NCBI RefSeq assembly: GCF_001411555.2
Contig: NC_049906.1
Coordinates: forward strand, 376,781 to 440,780
Length of the DNA: 64,000 bases
DNA from: Juglans regia
Taxonomy: Eukaryota; Streptophyta; Magnoliopsida; Fagales; Juglandaceae
Reading direction: 5' to 3'
A program made the position numbers and the translations under genes. The first letter of the stretch is position 1. Each line of letters begins with the position of its first letter. The notes beneath the pieces were generated by a model. That model made no database searches, was not told the DNA's origin, and saw only the letters and a list, made by a program, of their open reading frames with translations. Of this stretch, positions 10,961 to 21,601 are shown one piece after another.

Positions 10961-12313
10961 ATGGCGCCCCTTTCCCCACTCTCTCTCCACCTCCTCCTCC
11001 TCTTCTTCTTCAGCTTCGTAAACTTTTGCCACTCCAGAAACACCACTGCTGCTGAATACTTGAAGCTACCGTTGCTTCGCAAGAACCCATTGGCATCCCC
11101 AACCGATCTTCTCTCCTCCGACGCACACCGCCTCTCGCTCCTCCACCATCGGGGAACCCTCAAATCCCCAGTAGTCTCCGGTGCCCCCTCAGGCTCCGGG
11201 CAGTATTTCGTGTCCCTACGCCTTGGTACCCCGCCCCAAACCATCCTCCTCGTCGCAGACACCGGCAGCGATCTCATCTGGGTCAAGTGCTCTGCCTGCA
11301 GTTCCAACTGTTCATCTGCTGCTACCACCTCTGCTTTCATCGCCCGCCACTCCTCCACATTCTCCCCTCACCACTGCTTCGACTCGCATTGTCGACTCGT
11401 TCCCCACCCGTCTAACTCCCACTGTAAGAAGCGTACCCTCCACACCCCTTGCCGCTACGAGTACACCTACTCCGACGGCTCCGTTACAACCGGCTTCTTC
11501 TCTAAAGAAACAGCCACATTGCGCACCAGCTTCGGGAGAGAGGCCAGACTGAAGAGCCTCGCCTTCGGGTGCGGGTTCCGGATATCGGGTCCGAGTGTTA
11601 CTGGCGCCAGTTTCAATGGAGCTCAAGGGGTCATGGGTCTGGGCAAAGGACCCATTTCTTTCTCCTCCCAACTGGGCCACCGATTCGGTAACCAGTTCTC
11701 GTACTGTCTACTGGACTACACCATATCACCTCCTCCGACGAGTTTTTTGACGATCGGAAACATCGTTCCTCGGACCTCTAAAATGAGCTTCACTCCCTTG
11801 CAGACGAACCCTCTATCTCCCTCCTTTTACTACATTGGGGTCCAGAGCATCTCTGTGAACGGTGCCAAGTTAAACATCAACCACTCCGTATGGTCCATTG
11901 ACGAGCTGGGTAACGGTGGCACGGTCATAGACTCTGGTACCACACTGACCTTCCTGGCGGAACCGGCTTACCGTCAAGTTATAGCTGCTGTGAAACGGCG
12001 GGTTAGGAGGCTACCGAGTCCTGCTATCATGCCCACACTTGGATTCGATCTCTGCGTGAACGTGTCGGGCGTGCCGAGACCGAGTCTGCCTAAAATGAGT
12101 TTTAAACTGGTAGGGAACTCGGTGTTGTCGCCGCCTCCAAGGAACTACTTCATAGAAGCGGTGGACCGAGTCATGTGCCTGGCGATTCAACCCGTTAGTT
12201 CGGAAACCGGATTCTCGGTGATAGGGAATCTGATGCAACAGGGGTTTTTGTTCGAGTTTGACAGAGACAGATCGCGGCTCGGTTTTTCACGTCATGGCTG
12301 CGCCTTACGGTGA
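10961..12313 (+). CDS. Pepsin-type (A1/nepenthesin-like) aspartic protease, secreted
   Basis: An uninterrupted 450-codon frame, intronless, predicts an aspartic endopeptidase that cleaves proteins in the secretory pathway or cell wall. Residues 1-25 form a signal peptide (Leu/Phe-rich core, cut near HS-R). A prosegment follows up to about residue 78. The mature two-lobed enzyme starts at GSGQYFVSLRLGTPPQ. The first catalytic site is DTGSDLIW with Asp100; the second is IDSGTTLTF with Asp324. A Cys-rich insertion after the first site (KCSACSSNC...CFDSHC...CKK...PCRYEYTYSDGS) is the nepenthesin-type insert; the flap is YSDGS. The C-terminal IGNLMQQGF and LGFSRHGC are typical of plant atypical aspartic proteases such as Arabidopsis At3g59080 and At2g42980, whose length is similar. 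Base composition is GC-rich (especially codon third positions) compared with the flanks. It stands alone, with no neighbouring gene within several kb. Confidence 0.93.
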   Translation: MAPLSPLSLHLLLLFFFSFVNFCHSRNTTAAEYLKLPLLRKNPLASPTDLLSSDAHRLSLLHHRGTLKSPVVSGAPSGSGQYFVSLRLGTPPQTILLVADTGSDLIWVKCSACSSNCSSAATTSAFIARHSSTFSPHHCFDSHCRLVPHPSNSHCKKRTLHTPCRYEYTYSDGSVTTGFFSKETATLRTSFGREARLKSLAFGCGFRISGPSVTGASFNGAQGVMGLGKGPISFSSQLGHRFGNQFSYCLLDYTISPPPTSFLTIGNIVPRTSKMSFTPLQTNPLSPSFYYIGVQSISVNGAKLNINHSVWSIDELGNGGTVIDSGTTLTFLAEPAYRQVIAAVKRRVRRLPSPAIMPTLGFDLCVNVSGVPRPSLPKMSFKLVGNSVLSPPPRNYFIEAVDRVMCLAIQPVSSETGFSVIGNLMQQGFLFEFDRDRSRLGFSRHGCALR

Positions 12314-13830
12314 CTGAGCCGATCGAGGACTCGGTAATTTAAAATCCCCGAGCTGCTTTCGTTTTCATTTTTTAAAACCTCAATAAGTTTTATTACAAGA
12401 AATCAGCAGAAGCAATTATTTTTCGATGACTGTGTGAATTTTGTCTCCAAGATATGGACGTCCTTTTTATTTTCTCAAGACTGCTAAGGAACAGGAAAGT
12501 GAGAGGCTGGTAAAAGAGTTTTATGATCTCTTGTGATTACCTCTGTCATGTCTGCTGCTGCTGCTGAGGCCTTGCTCCGATTTATGTCCCTGTTTTTTTT
12601 TTTTTTGTTTTCCTTCATGAGTTCATTGGAAACTGTATAACGCGAACATATATACCATGTTTAAGAAAACATAGCCTATACTTTCAGGGAGACAGAAAGC
12701 AAATTATGCAGGACTGCATGGGATGAACTCCCCCCCATAAATGGGACTAATCAAGCCGTTCTGTAGAATTAAAAGAGATCACTTAAATCGTAAGCTATAT
12801 CTCCTTCAAGTAGAGTAACGTCATCTAAATTTAGACTACTGTTTTAATGTGGCAAAATACCCTACAGATCAGTCGCCGGCCCCTTGCATGATTGGCAGAC
12901 TTATCGGGTCGAAGTTGCTTCCAGCTGGTACCGGTACCTCCTCAAAGACATCTCTAACATTTATATGTATGCTTTGATCATTCCAACCATAAATGCAGAT
13001 CGAACGCAAGTGTACCCATCCTTTCTTTTACTTTCTTTCTTTGCTTTATAGGATTAGGACCTACGTTTTTCGATTTAAAATTAGATCATATTCTAATGTG
13101 TTATTGCAGCAGTGTTAAAGGGTATAACGAAATCGAAATATTCAAGGGAAACCGTAATTTTCAAAATTATGACAAAATTCGCTGGAGAGAGACATGACTA
13201 GCTGACCTAATTATTTGGTTAACATCCTTAATTACAAAAGTGACGGATATGCAAACAAGCTGGCCGTATGCATAGAGTTATCATATTTTTGGGCACCACG
13301 ATGATGATAATGATGAAATTCCATTTTTCGATTCACGTGATGTACAGACTGCACAGTGCATGGCCATTGGATCGGATTCGTGCGCCTCATTATTACGCGC
13401 GAGATCAGAAAATATTCCTTTCCTCTCTTGGGGAGCAATAATGCTATAGGATCTAACAGAGGTTTCAAAATTTATCAGTCACTTCCCTCATGATAATGTT
13501 TTTATTAAAGAGATCATATAAAAACTGGCCTCGATCTGTTTATAATAGAAAAATAACAAACTGGCCATTAAGGGAGTTGGGGTTCAATATTAAACCATGA
13601 AGTTAATCACAAGAAGAAAATCTGGTTCAACAATTAGCTCATAAGCGCTTAATTGATCGATAGAACGTAGTAAGATCAATTTTCAGAGCTGATAATTCTG
13701 CAAGACTATTTGTATCAAAGCCCAAAAAATAAGAATAATGGAGCAATTAGAAGACCTACGTACGTATATCCCCTAGCCAAAATGGCCTAAGTTGCCTTTG
13801 AAAGTAGCATCAATATTTAATTGGGTAATT
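12314..13830. other. 3' flank and spacer, no gene seen
   Basis: Probably starts with the 3' UTR of the protease gene. It contains a T run (12591-12605) and otherwise unremarkable AT-rich sequence. The short minus-strand open frame at 13232-13468 has no support. Confidence 0.5.
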
Positions 13831-13945
13831 CTATGCATCAACCTACACACTTCACACACCATACATTCAAATTTTTTTTTTTTTTTTTAAACCTCAATAC
13901 ACTAAGTATGTTAAGTGTGTGATGAATAGTAGGCTGATGCAAATA
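13831..13945. repeat. MITE with TGCATCA-CCTAC terminal inverted repeats
   Basis: The left end (TGCATCAACCTAC) and the right end (GTAGGCTGATGCA, reverse complement TGCATCAGCCTAC) are inverted repeats of about 28 bp including TTCAC/TTCAT and CACAC blocks. The body is a T run plus a short AT-rich stretch. A second, more diverged copy lies at 33774-33890. Confidence 0.65.
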
Positions 13946-14504
13946 TTTTTTCTATTTAATTTGAGAGTCCCTAAAGAAGGGGATACCATTTATCCAAAGT
14001 GGGTTTCTTTTGCATGAATGGGCGGGGACCGAGAAATGTGAAAAACTCAAGGGTACTGGAAATGCTTGAGTTGAGCAAAAGATAACGACCTGGCTTAAGA
14101 AAGGTATTCATGTGATTCCCAAGTATATAAATATATATATATTCTATAGTTTTCATGGTTTAAGTAAACCCGCTTATATAAATTTAGTTGAATAGTTCGG
14201 AAGAGGTACTAATCTGATAAAGCCTTTTTTTAAACAATAGGATAAAACTCAATAATGGACCAGGCCAATTTTTAAAATTAAAAAGTGTGGGTTTTTTTAA
14301 TAAGTTTAATAATAAACCTTTTACTTTTTAAACCAACAAAAACTATGTAAATGATCGAATGGAAACTATTTCAATGAACAAGAGATGTTTAAAGTGAGGT
14401 AATTACTTTTTCTTTTTTTTTTTTTAAAAAAAAAAAGAAAAAATAGGTCCAAATTAACAATTATCTACCTTTGGGTAGATAGAATATTTGTTGATTTTAG
14501 ACTA

Positions 14505-14725
14505 TATTTAAATGTTCAGATGAGTTGAGTTATGAATAGTAATATTTTATGAATTTCATTAAAATAAGTTTAATTTTTTTTTAAATTAAGATGAGTTTAA
14601 CTTTTTAAATTAAAATATATAAATTAAATTAACATAGACTTAACATTGTTATAAAAGAATTAAAAAAAATCTCATCAATAATTTTAAATTTTAAAATAAA
14701 TTGAATTGAATTTATCTTCCAAACA
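14505..14725 (+). repeat. MITE of the GATGAG / AAGTTAAA family, copy 1
   Basis: Starts around CAGATGAGTTGAGTTATG and carries the AT-rich body with AATATTTTATGAA, AATTAAGATGAG and AAATTGAATTGAA blocks. It shares order and motifs with the copies at 17112-17325, 57390-57595 and 57853-58035. It is the most diverged of the four. Confidence 0.45.
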
Positions 14726-15912
14726 TAACTATTTGTTTAGGCATATGCCAATACAAGAAAAATGAGTTTTTGTGACTATTTAATTACGGTAAAAATATTA
14801 TTTATGACTAAAACAGATTCATTTTAACTGTAAATAATTATTTCGCTGAAATTAACTGGTTACAAATAAGTAGTTTTTTTATAGTGTAACCGTGGAGAAG
14901 AGTTAACACATTTTTGTTTTGTTTTAAAAATAAAAATAAAAAAATTGACATGTATATTTGGTGATATCTAAAATAGTCATATCAAGAGCCTTTTGTTTGG
15001 AAGATGAAGTGACCGACAACGACTATGTTTGACCGGTCCCATGCATTTCTTTTTGGACATTCAAAATCAATTATGTTGTTGTTGTTGTTTGGTTCATGGT
15101 TAGCTTAATACAGTACTACTAGGTCATGACTCATGATCACGTTGGGGGTGTTTCTATGTTAATTTTGTATGTGATGATCTCCTGCAGCCAATATAAATTA
15201 AGTTTCTAGATGCCCTTTTTAAGGATTATGTACTTATACCTAATTTTATAACAAAGTTTCAACATGAAGGCAAACATGAACCGTACCATATTTAATGCAA
15301 AATATATGAAGTGGGGCCGATGCATTCATTAATCATGATCCGAATTACAATACGTACTGTTCTTCGTTTTGGTTTCTTGACCTATTTGGTACAACATAAT
15401 TAAAACAGTACTGCATGCAAGCATGAATCTCTTGCTACTGTCCTATAAACTTAAATCATATATAAGAGAATTATGTAGTGCACGAAGTTCATATATCACA
15501 TTATATTAAAATAAATATTAAGAATAGATAAAATGGTTTAAAATAATTTTAAAAAATTAATAATAAAATAAAATGAAGTAAAATGAAAATCCAAACACGG
15601 CGTTATTGGCAATCTCAAAAATTGACTGGATCAGTTACCGTAGTCTTGGGTGCAGTCCCAAATTGCAGCTTTAACAGCCTAAGTTGCATGTGTGGCACAC
15701 TGAGACGGCCTTAATAATTAGCAGCCTGACATGCATGGCAAAGAGAGAGAGAGAGATCATGTGTGCGGGAGAGAGTGAGATAGAAAGAATCATGTGATGG
15801 GCACTAGTGATCGAAGACCAAGCTTTGCCCTCATCTTGACAGCTGGCTATATATGGGCATTTTATCTTGCCATGACCTACCTATCTAAAAATTCTCCTTT
15901 ACAACTATTTAT
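14726..15912. other. AT-rich spacer, no gene seen
   Basis: Contains a (GTT)n stretch at 15074-15089 and a GA-rich patch at 15742-15785. No supported coding region or RNA gene. Confidence 0.5.
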
Positions 15913-15927
15913 TTCTACAAGAGAATT

Positions 15928-16793
15928 TTTTTTTTTTTTTGATAAAAAATAACTCATTCCATTCATTTAAGAGGACATATAACTTTAATTTCGAACAACA
16001 AACCAATTACAAATATTAGTAAAATTTCAGTACACTATTATGACTGATATTGTCTAATCCAGACGGCTTATCTCTAAAGATCGAAATCTAAGAGATAGCA
16101 CAACTCTATTCCCAACAGAGTTCACAATAACCAAACATAAAACTCCATATCCAACTAGGCTGAGTATGGAAAAACCAAACCCCAACATCACCGACAACGC
16201 GGAGGGGGGACAACACCCTTTGGACCTAAGTCCGAATGGACAAATGTTTTTGGATTTTTTGTTTTATTGAAAATAAAGACAATGCATAATTTAAATACAT
16301 AGAGAAAATACTGTAAAAAGGGAAAAATAGTACACAAAAAACACCTCGAAAGAAAAAACCAACGGTCGATCTTGGAAGATCCAGAGTCGCCGATTCGGGA
16401 GCAGCCGCGCGTTGCTACGGCGAAGAGCTCCTTGGTGGCGCGTGAAGGACACGCGCCGACGAGCTCGGAAATTTCGTCCCGCGTGTGCAGGCTACACTCC
16501 ACTCCGGTTGGGGCCGTGTTCGGTGGACGTGTAGATCGGCGGCTGGGCAACCTCTTGGTGGGGCGCGTGTTGACTATAGGGGCCCGGAAAATCACGAACG
16601 CTGATACTCCCTTTGTTTGGCCTGAAAAAACAAAAAAACTAAAAACAAAACAAAAAAACCAGAAGGCGGGAGGGAAGAGTGAGGGGGGAAGGAGCCGAAG
16701 CCCCCACCCCCTCGAGCCGGTCAGAAAGTTTTAGAGAGAGCAGGAGTTTTTATGTTTTAGAGACAGCCAATCAGGTCGAGGAAGCCAACAATA
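15928..16793 (-). mobile_element. Non-autonomous LINE-type retroposon with 15-bp target duplication
   Basis: TTCTACAAGAGAATT occurs at 15913-15927 and again at 16794-16808, exactly flanking an 866-bp insert whose plus-strand left end is a poly-T tract (15926-15940), i.e. a poly-A tail on the minus strand. Long target duplications plus a terminal A tract indicate LINE-machinery insertion. Read on the minus strand, the element has a pyrimidine- and GC-rich leader (16793-16400), then a frame of 135 codons (16595-16188), then an AT-rich 3' UTR ending near TTTTTTATC before the A tract. No reverse transcriptase, endonuclease or RNase H motif is present, so mobilisation in trans is inferred. It could be an internally deleted LINE or a retroposed transcript of an unknown gene. 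Confidence 0.8.
16188..16595 (-). CDS. 135-codon open frame in the retroposon, unknown
   Basis: This ATG-initiated frame lies on the sense strand of the 866-bp retroposon. The N-terminal half is Arg/Thr/Ser/Pro-rich and encoded by GC-rich sequence; the C-terminal half is hydrophobic (FFLSRCFLCTIFPFLQYFLYVF) and ends in a basic Pro/Arg tail. I recognise no family. The change in composition halfway suggests it spans the junction between leader and 3' UTR rather than a true gene. Confidence 0.2.
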   Translation of the reverse strand: MIFRAPIVNTRPTKRLPSRRSTRPPNTAPTGVECSLHTRDEISELVGACPSRATKELFAVATRGCSRIGDSGSSKIDRWFFLSRCFLCTIFPFLQYFLYVFKLCIVFIFNKTKNPKTFVHSDLGPKGVVPPPRCR

Positions 16794-16808
16794 TTCTACA
16801 AGAGAATT

Positions 16809-17111
16809 AAGGAAGTATACAGCTAACGTTTGCCAACAATATTCAACCCTTATCTTCTCCGCCTATCAAATATCATGCAAATTAATTAATGGTCTCAGCT
16901 TTTATGGATCATACTTAATGCACACTTGATGATGAGGTTTAATTAGCATTCTGAAATAATCCCGTACGTACGTGTCTATATAGCTACATTGTTTGTGCCA
17001 CAATATTCCATCATCAAATATGCATGCAGGATGAGATACAGGCCAAGAGAGATCATATGCACGCAGAAAGTCTTGGTCTTTGCTTGGTAACATTGTCAAC
17101 GAAACAAAATT
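16809..17111. other. Spacer, no gene seen
   Basis: AT-rich with palindromic GTAC/CGTACG and TGCATGCA motifs. The minus-strand frame 16902-17099 has no support. Confidence 0.4.
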
Positions 17112-17325
17112 TTCTTAGATGAAATGAGATTAGATGAGTTGAGATAAAAGTTAAAAATTAAATAAAATATTATTATAAAATATATTTTTAATATTATTTT
17201 TATTTAAAAATTTAAAAAATTTGAACTGTTTATTTTATTTTATAAAAGAATTTAAAAAAATTATAATGATTAAATGTGCACGATGAGTTGAAAAGAATTA
17301 TAAAAACAAATGAAACCTTAGAAGC
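17112..17325 (+). repeat. MITE of the GATGAG / AAGTTAAA family, copy 2
   Basis: Begins TTAGATGAAATGAGATTAG, followed by GATAAAAGTTAAAAATTAAA and the AAATATTATTATAA block, and ends with a GATGAGTTG/AAACCTT region. It is the same family as copies at 14.5, 57.4 and 57.9 kb. Its right end directly abuts the LINE fragment that follows. Confidence 0.6.
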
Positions 17326-17348
17326 TGCAAAATCCAACATATCGGACG

Positions 17349-17530
17349 TATGGAGAGAATGAAGCTGCTCATCGATTAGCTAGACATGCTCTGCATGTAG
17401 ATGACATCTTCATTTGGTGGGAATCTTGCCCTGAGGTACTTATACATGAACAGATTGTATGGATGGACAAGCGTTTGTAATACTTTGTTATTCAATGAAT
17501 TATGAAACTTGATTAACTATAAAAAAAAAA
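17349..17530 (+). mobile_element. Very short 5'-truncated LINE (RNase H tail only)
   Basis: The frame from 17349 reads YGENEAAHRLARHALHVDD and continues to a stop after about 43 codons, matching the last helix and tail of plant LINE RNase H (compare NIIAHSLARKAL in the LINE at 6.8-8.4 kb). A short 3' UTR and an A tract (17521-17530) follow. ATATCG occurs before the fragment (17339-17344) and after the A tract (17530-17535), a possible short target duplication. It is a dead-on-arrival insertion. Confidence 0.7.
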
Positions 17531-17535
17531 TATCG

Positions 17536-19794
17536 AAATGATTATAGTTTCTCATTTCTACTAAGCACCTAAAGAGTAAATTAACTTTCAGCAACATTTA
17601 TCACAATGTCACATTGGGCTCTTTTTATCTATGCAGCATATATGTATAGTATATGATGCTCGATCGCACTCAAAAGGTACGCTAGCCTTGAGTGACATAA
17701 TAAAACCAGCCGACATTAATGCCAAAGCTTATATATAGAACCACTGTAGATTGATATCTCATGATGAAAACACGGGCAGGTTACGCGTTAACCCAAGTCA
17801 CAGTCTCTCACAACATTATGTTTATCCTTGGAAAAGTCACTCTGGGATTCAATTTCTTTGAAAACTAGTCAATGCCCAAAAGGCCTGATCTATATATAGA
17901 GAGTTGATCATCAGCCTTGTGGACGTACAGCGACTGTCTGGGCACAAGACATCCTTTGAGGGGGCAGTACTGGCTGGCCCAAGATAGAGTCGTGGGTGGT
18001 GGAGCTGGCTCAAACTAATCAGCCCATCAGAGAGCTAGCTAGCCCATGCATGCATGGATTCACGCAAGAGAACAGATCACTATCGATTGAGTACGTACTA
18101 ATTCGTTATGATAGTAGCCCAACACTTTTTGGTAATTAAGGCCCTTCCGGGTTTCGGCACCTCTCATTAACGTACAGACATTGCTTGCTTGCCTGCCATG
18201 CATGATCGAGCCAAGAGAATGGAAATTAAGAAAAAAGGGTCTTATTATTTCATGTGTATAAATACGCAAAACGGTACCTGTCCCATGTAATTCAAGGCAG
18301 GTAATAAAAGGCTAGCTCCGGCGCATGGGGGCGGGCTGGCTGCAGTCCATGACACGGCCATCACTCTGCACGCGTCTGTCTCCATCTACTGGATTTATAT
18401 ATCTCTAATATTACATGATCTTGGATTCTTGGAATGTTGTATGGGCCTAATTTGGATCTATCGATCCCACCTCATTGTGATAGTACGTCGTATATATGTA
18501 TTAATTGCTTTCAATTATTTGATTACTTAAAGATAAAACCATATATATCATAATTGTAAGAAGGCACTAATTACATGGAAATGATCTAATTTTGATCAGA
18601 ACTAGGGGAAGTATGTATATATAAAAAAGCTAATTCGCAAATGTAAGGATCAGATCATCACGAATTGCGGTTAATAATTTGAGTTTGTCAATCATTATAT
18701 AATTTATTCAATTTGGAAATCTCTCTCTCTCTCTCTCTCTCTCAAAGATGCATTAGCAATTAAATCACAAATATTATAATAAAGTGACCCATTAAACAAA
18801 AGCCCCATTTAGGAACCTTAATTTTGTCGTTTGTGTGCTGTCAAGTAGGAGATGGCCGATGGGTCACTACTCGATCAGCTGACCCTTTTTTTTTTTTTTT
18901 TTAGAATGGACAGTACCTCAATTTTATTGATTATCTTCGTTTATAATAGAGGAATACCGTTGTAACAAGCAGGATACTTAAACTTACACATATTCAATAA
19001 AACTCATCCCAGGCATAAAAAAATAACTAACCTATACAATAATCTAAACAAATAAAGCAATAAATTAAATAACCAGAATAAATAAAGCTAAACATGCCTA
19101 TTTCTTGAAACAAAATAAAACTATATATGAACTATCATTAAAACCGAATACTAGCTTACTCTATTAGCTAGCTAGGTTGACCAATTAATATCGTGACAAG
19201 ATATATATTATTTAGTAATTTGCAGCCCTCAGCGAAATGTGAAGAAAGAGCTATATATATATGTAGATTAATTTAGTGGGATTGCGACTTCTTAGTCAAG
19301 ATCACTGAAGGGTATTGTTTTTGGATAAGTTCAATTAATCAGGATGATCATGTGAGCTCGATATTTTATTTGCTTAATTCAATAAGCTAGCTGTAATTAA
19401 TTTATCTTACAATTTATTCATGTGGGAATTAAATAATTAATTAATTAGATTATTAATTAATGGAGATGATAATGAAATGATATCTCATTATTTGATGACA
19501 AAGCTAGCAGCTTGCAGCTCTATATATAATTTGAAAGCTAACTTTCTCGTAAAGTCTTTCCTTCCTTCAAATAACATGATTAACATGATCTAATCCATTG
19601 ATACCCAACAAGAATCACTGTACTTCTCCTTTTTGTCTGGTGTATGCGACCTTCTTGTCTCATTTGGACGTTGCTTTATATATGCATGCTTTTAAACAGT
19701 ATGATCATGATTAGAACAACCACACTTTACTCTTTAGTAGTAGTATATATCATGTTCATGTATGCTTAATTTGCAGTTATGTATATACATATAG
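17536..19794. other. Spacer with a minus-strand LINE tail, no gene seen
   Basis: Mostly AT-rich sequence with a (CT)n tract at 18719-18742. The poly-T tract with adjoining ATCAATAAAATTG (minus strand) at 18886-18960 is annotated separately. No open frame or RNA gene is supported. Confidence 0.5.
18886..19170 (-). mobile_element. Possible LINE/retroposon 3' end on the minus strand
   Basis: A T tract of about 17 at 18886-18902 is followed, read on the minus strand upstream of the A tail, by ATAATCAATAAAATTGAGG. This is the kind of 3' UTR end seen in plant LINEs and in the LINE at 40.5 kb (ATCAATAAAATTAGAG). No protein motif is visible and the 5' end is a guess. A target duplication was not convincingly found. 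Confidence 0.4.
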
Positions 19795-20636
19795 GCCCGT
19801 GCAGAAAATTTAATGGACCCGGCTGGTCTGTCCAATAGATCCGATCTAACTCACCCGATAATTCGGGTTGAAATTAGATGCGGGTTTCTATCGCACGAAA
19901 CCGTAGCCCGATCTCATTCGGAGCTTCTCATTTCGTTACTCTCTCTTGATTCTCATTTTTCCTGAGCCAAAACCTCCACTGCTTCTCGCTTTCTACTAAT
20001 GGTTACCAAAAAGGAGAGAGAGACCCAGGTTTACTTGGCCAAGCTCGCCGAACAGGCCAAGCGTTTTGAAGGTTATCTTTTCTCTCTCTCTTTCTATTCA
20101 ACTTCCATTTTAAAAAAAAAAAATGTCTTTATTTTGTTCATTTATTTGTTTCGCATTATGATTCGCCTTCCTAATGATATAAAATTATCTGTGTGCCCGT
20201 GGAATCAGGATTTCCTTTTTCTACATAGTAATGCGAGAATGTCTTCATGACTGTTTGGAAATATGGCTGGTGATGCTGTGATGAACCCAAGTGTTGTGTT
20301 TTGTTTTCAGCAATATTTTATGCAGGAAAAAATTTAATTGTAAGCGATTATGCATACTAATACGTGCATTCATTCAATATGATTAGTCAAAAAGTAGATT
20401 TTATTGAAAACAATACTAATTTAAATTTAGAATATGAAGATAATAAAATTAGTACGCAGATTAATATGCAAATTTGGTTGTACATAGTAAAACTCTTTTA
20501 TGCAAACGTTAAAACAATATATATATAAATTTAAAGAAAAAAACCCGACCCGAATGGATCGGTCGGGTCAATTCACTTTCACCAACCATCTCCTACGGAC
20601 CGGGTTGGGTCGGGGCCAAAAGTTGCTTGGACGGGT
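19795..20636. mobile_element. Possible TIR transposon carrying a captured 14-3-3 exon
   Basis: The left end (GCCCGTGCAGAAAATTT) and the inverted right end (ACCCGTCCAAGCAACTTTT) are similar over about 30 bases, and both subterminal regions are crowded with ACCCG/CGGGT motifs (19820-19890 and 20545-20636), as in hAT and CACTA subterminal repeats. Between them lies a single recognisable host-gene piece, a 14-3-3 exon 1 with leader and start of an intron. A target duplication is not evident, so the transposon reading rests on the ends and on the gene fragment. Confidence 0.4.
19999..20071 (+). pseudogene. 14-3-3 protein first-exon fragment
   Basis: ATG at 19999 starts a frame encoding MVTKKERETQVYLAKLAEQ then AKRFE. 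This is clearly the first helix of a plant epsilon-type 14-3-3 (GRF) protein, in which ERE..VYLAKLAEQAERY is standard. It stops at GAA-G|GTTATC, a plausible donor at the point where plant 14-3-3 genes have their first intron. The pyrimidine-rich leader upstream (19920-19998) looks like a genuine 5' UTR. None of the remaining 14-3-3 exons (for example the NLLSVGYKN and RYLAEF regions) occurs downstream, so it is a captured or truncated fragment. AKRFE instead of the usual AERYD/E suggests relaxed constraint. Confidence 0.75.
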
Positions 20637-21566
20637 CATGTTGCAAGCGTGTGTGTATATATATGTATATATATATATAAATTAATTAATGTGCATTTGA
20701 CATGAATTAGCTAATTAACTAGCTAGCTAGGCCGGTTAATTAATAAGTGGCCGGCCGGGGTATTGGCGTATCATAGTTCATGATTAGCATTCAATTAGGA
20801 TTTGGATTATAATTACTTTCCAATAAGAGATGGAGTAACTCACATTAATGATGCGAACATGTGATCAATTGCAAGCAAGCCTAGCTGCAAGAGGCCTTCC
20901 GGCGAAGCTAGCGCGCATGCATGCATCATTTTGCACCCAACAGCAAGCGCTAGCTAGCTGCATGCAGCTCACTACTCCTGATCTAGCTAATTAAGCCCCC
21001 GGCCCCTTTTTGCGCACTTGCATGCACTTTCTTATCATGTGTCTTAAGTTAATGGCAATAATAATAATTACATATATATATGATCTTAATTCCCTATATA
21101 ATATTTATAATATATAAAATTAATAAGGCTTTAGAGTAGTACGTACGTACCTTTAGGTTTGATCATGATGATCATCAGCGCGCTTATCACATGATTTAAG
21201 AGACAAAATTAATTGGGAGGAATTAACTTTCGGCCCGGCCGGGACAAATGAATTATATTCAGATCGATCGAGCTTTTGTTTTTTTTTTTTTTTTTTTTTG
21301 TACTTATTGAAAGAGACGTCGACTTAAGGAGGTGGGGCGAGAATATTATTATTATCAACAGAAGCGCACTGTCCCACTTTGGGGACACATCATTTGGAAA
21401 CTTTGGATTGGTATGTTTTTTTGACTCTACAAATTAAGACTTTCATTTTTAATTTTCTTTGCCTTTTCTTTTTAAGTACTCTTTGGACATAGAAAAATAA
21501 CTTTGTTCATCCTAACATTGATTAATGGGACGGCGGCTGGAAATGCGAAACTCATGATCTGTCAAC

Positions 21567-21601
<35 letters not shown>

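Noticed and set aside
11181..11552. 123-codon frame overlapping the protease gene in another frame
   Set aside because: Pro/Ser/Thr-rich off-frame translation of the same GC-rich exon.
10553..11680. Antisense open frames (up to 159 codons) over the aspartic protease gene
   Set aside because: Reading-frame shadows of a GC-rich real gene; the sense product has a complete family architecture.
16372..16734. 120-codon plus-strand frame
   Set aside because: Runs antisense to the retroposon at 15928-16793, whose polarity is fixed by the poly-T tract and the target duplication.
19999..20250. A working 14-3-3 gene
   Set aside because: Only the first exon is present; none of the later exons occurs in the following 10 kb.
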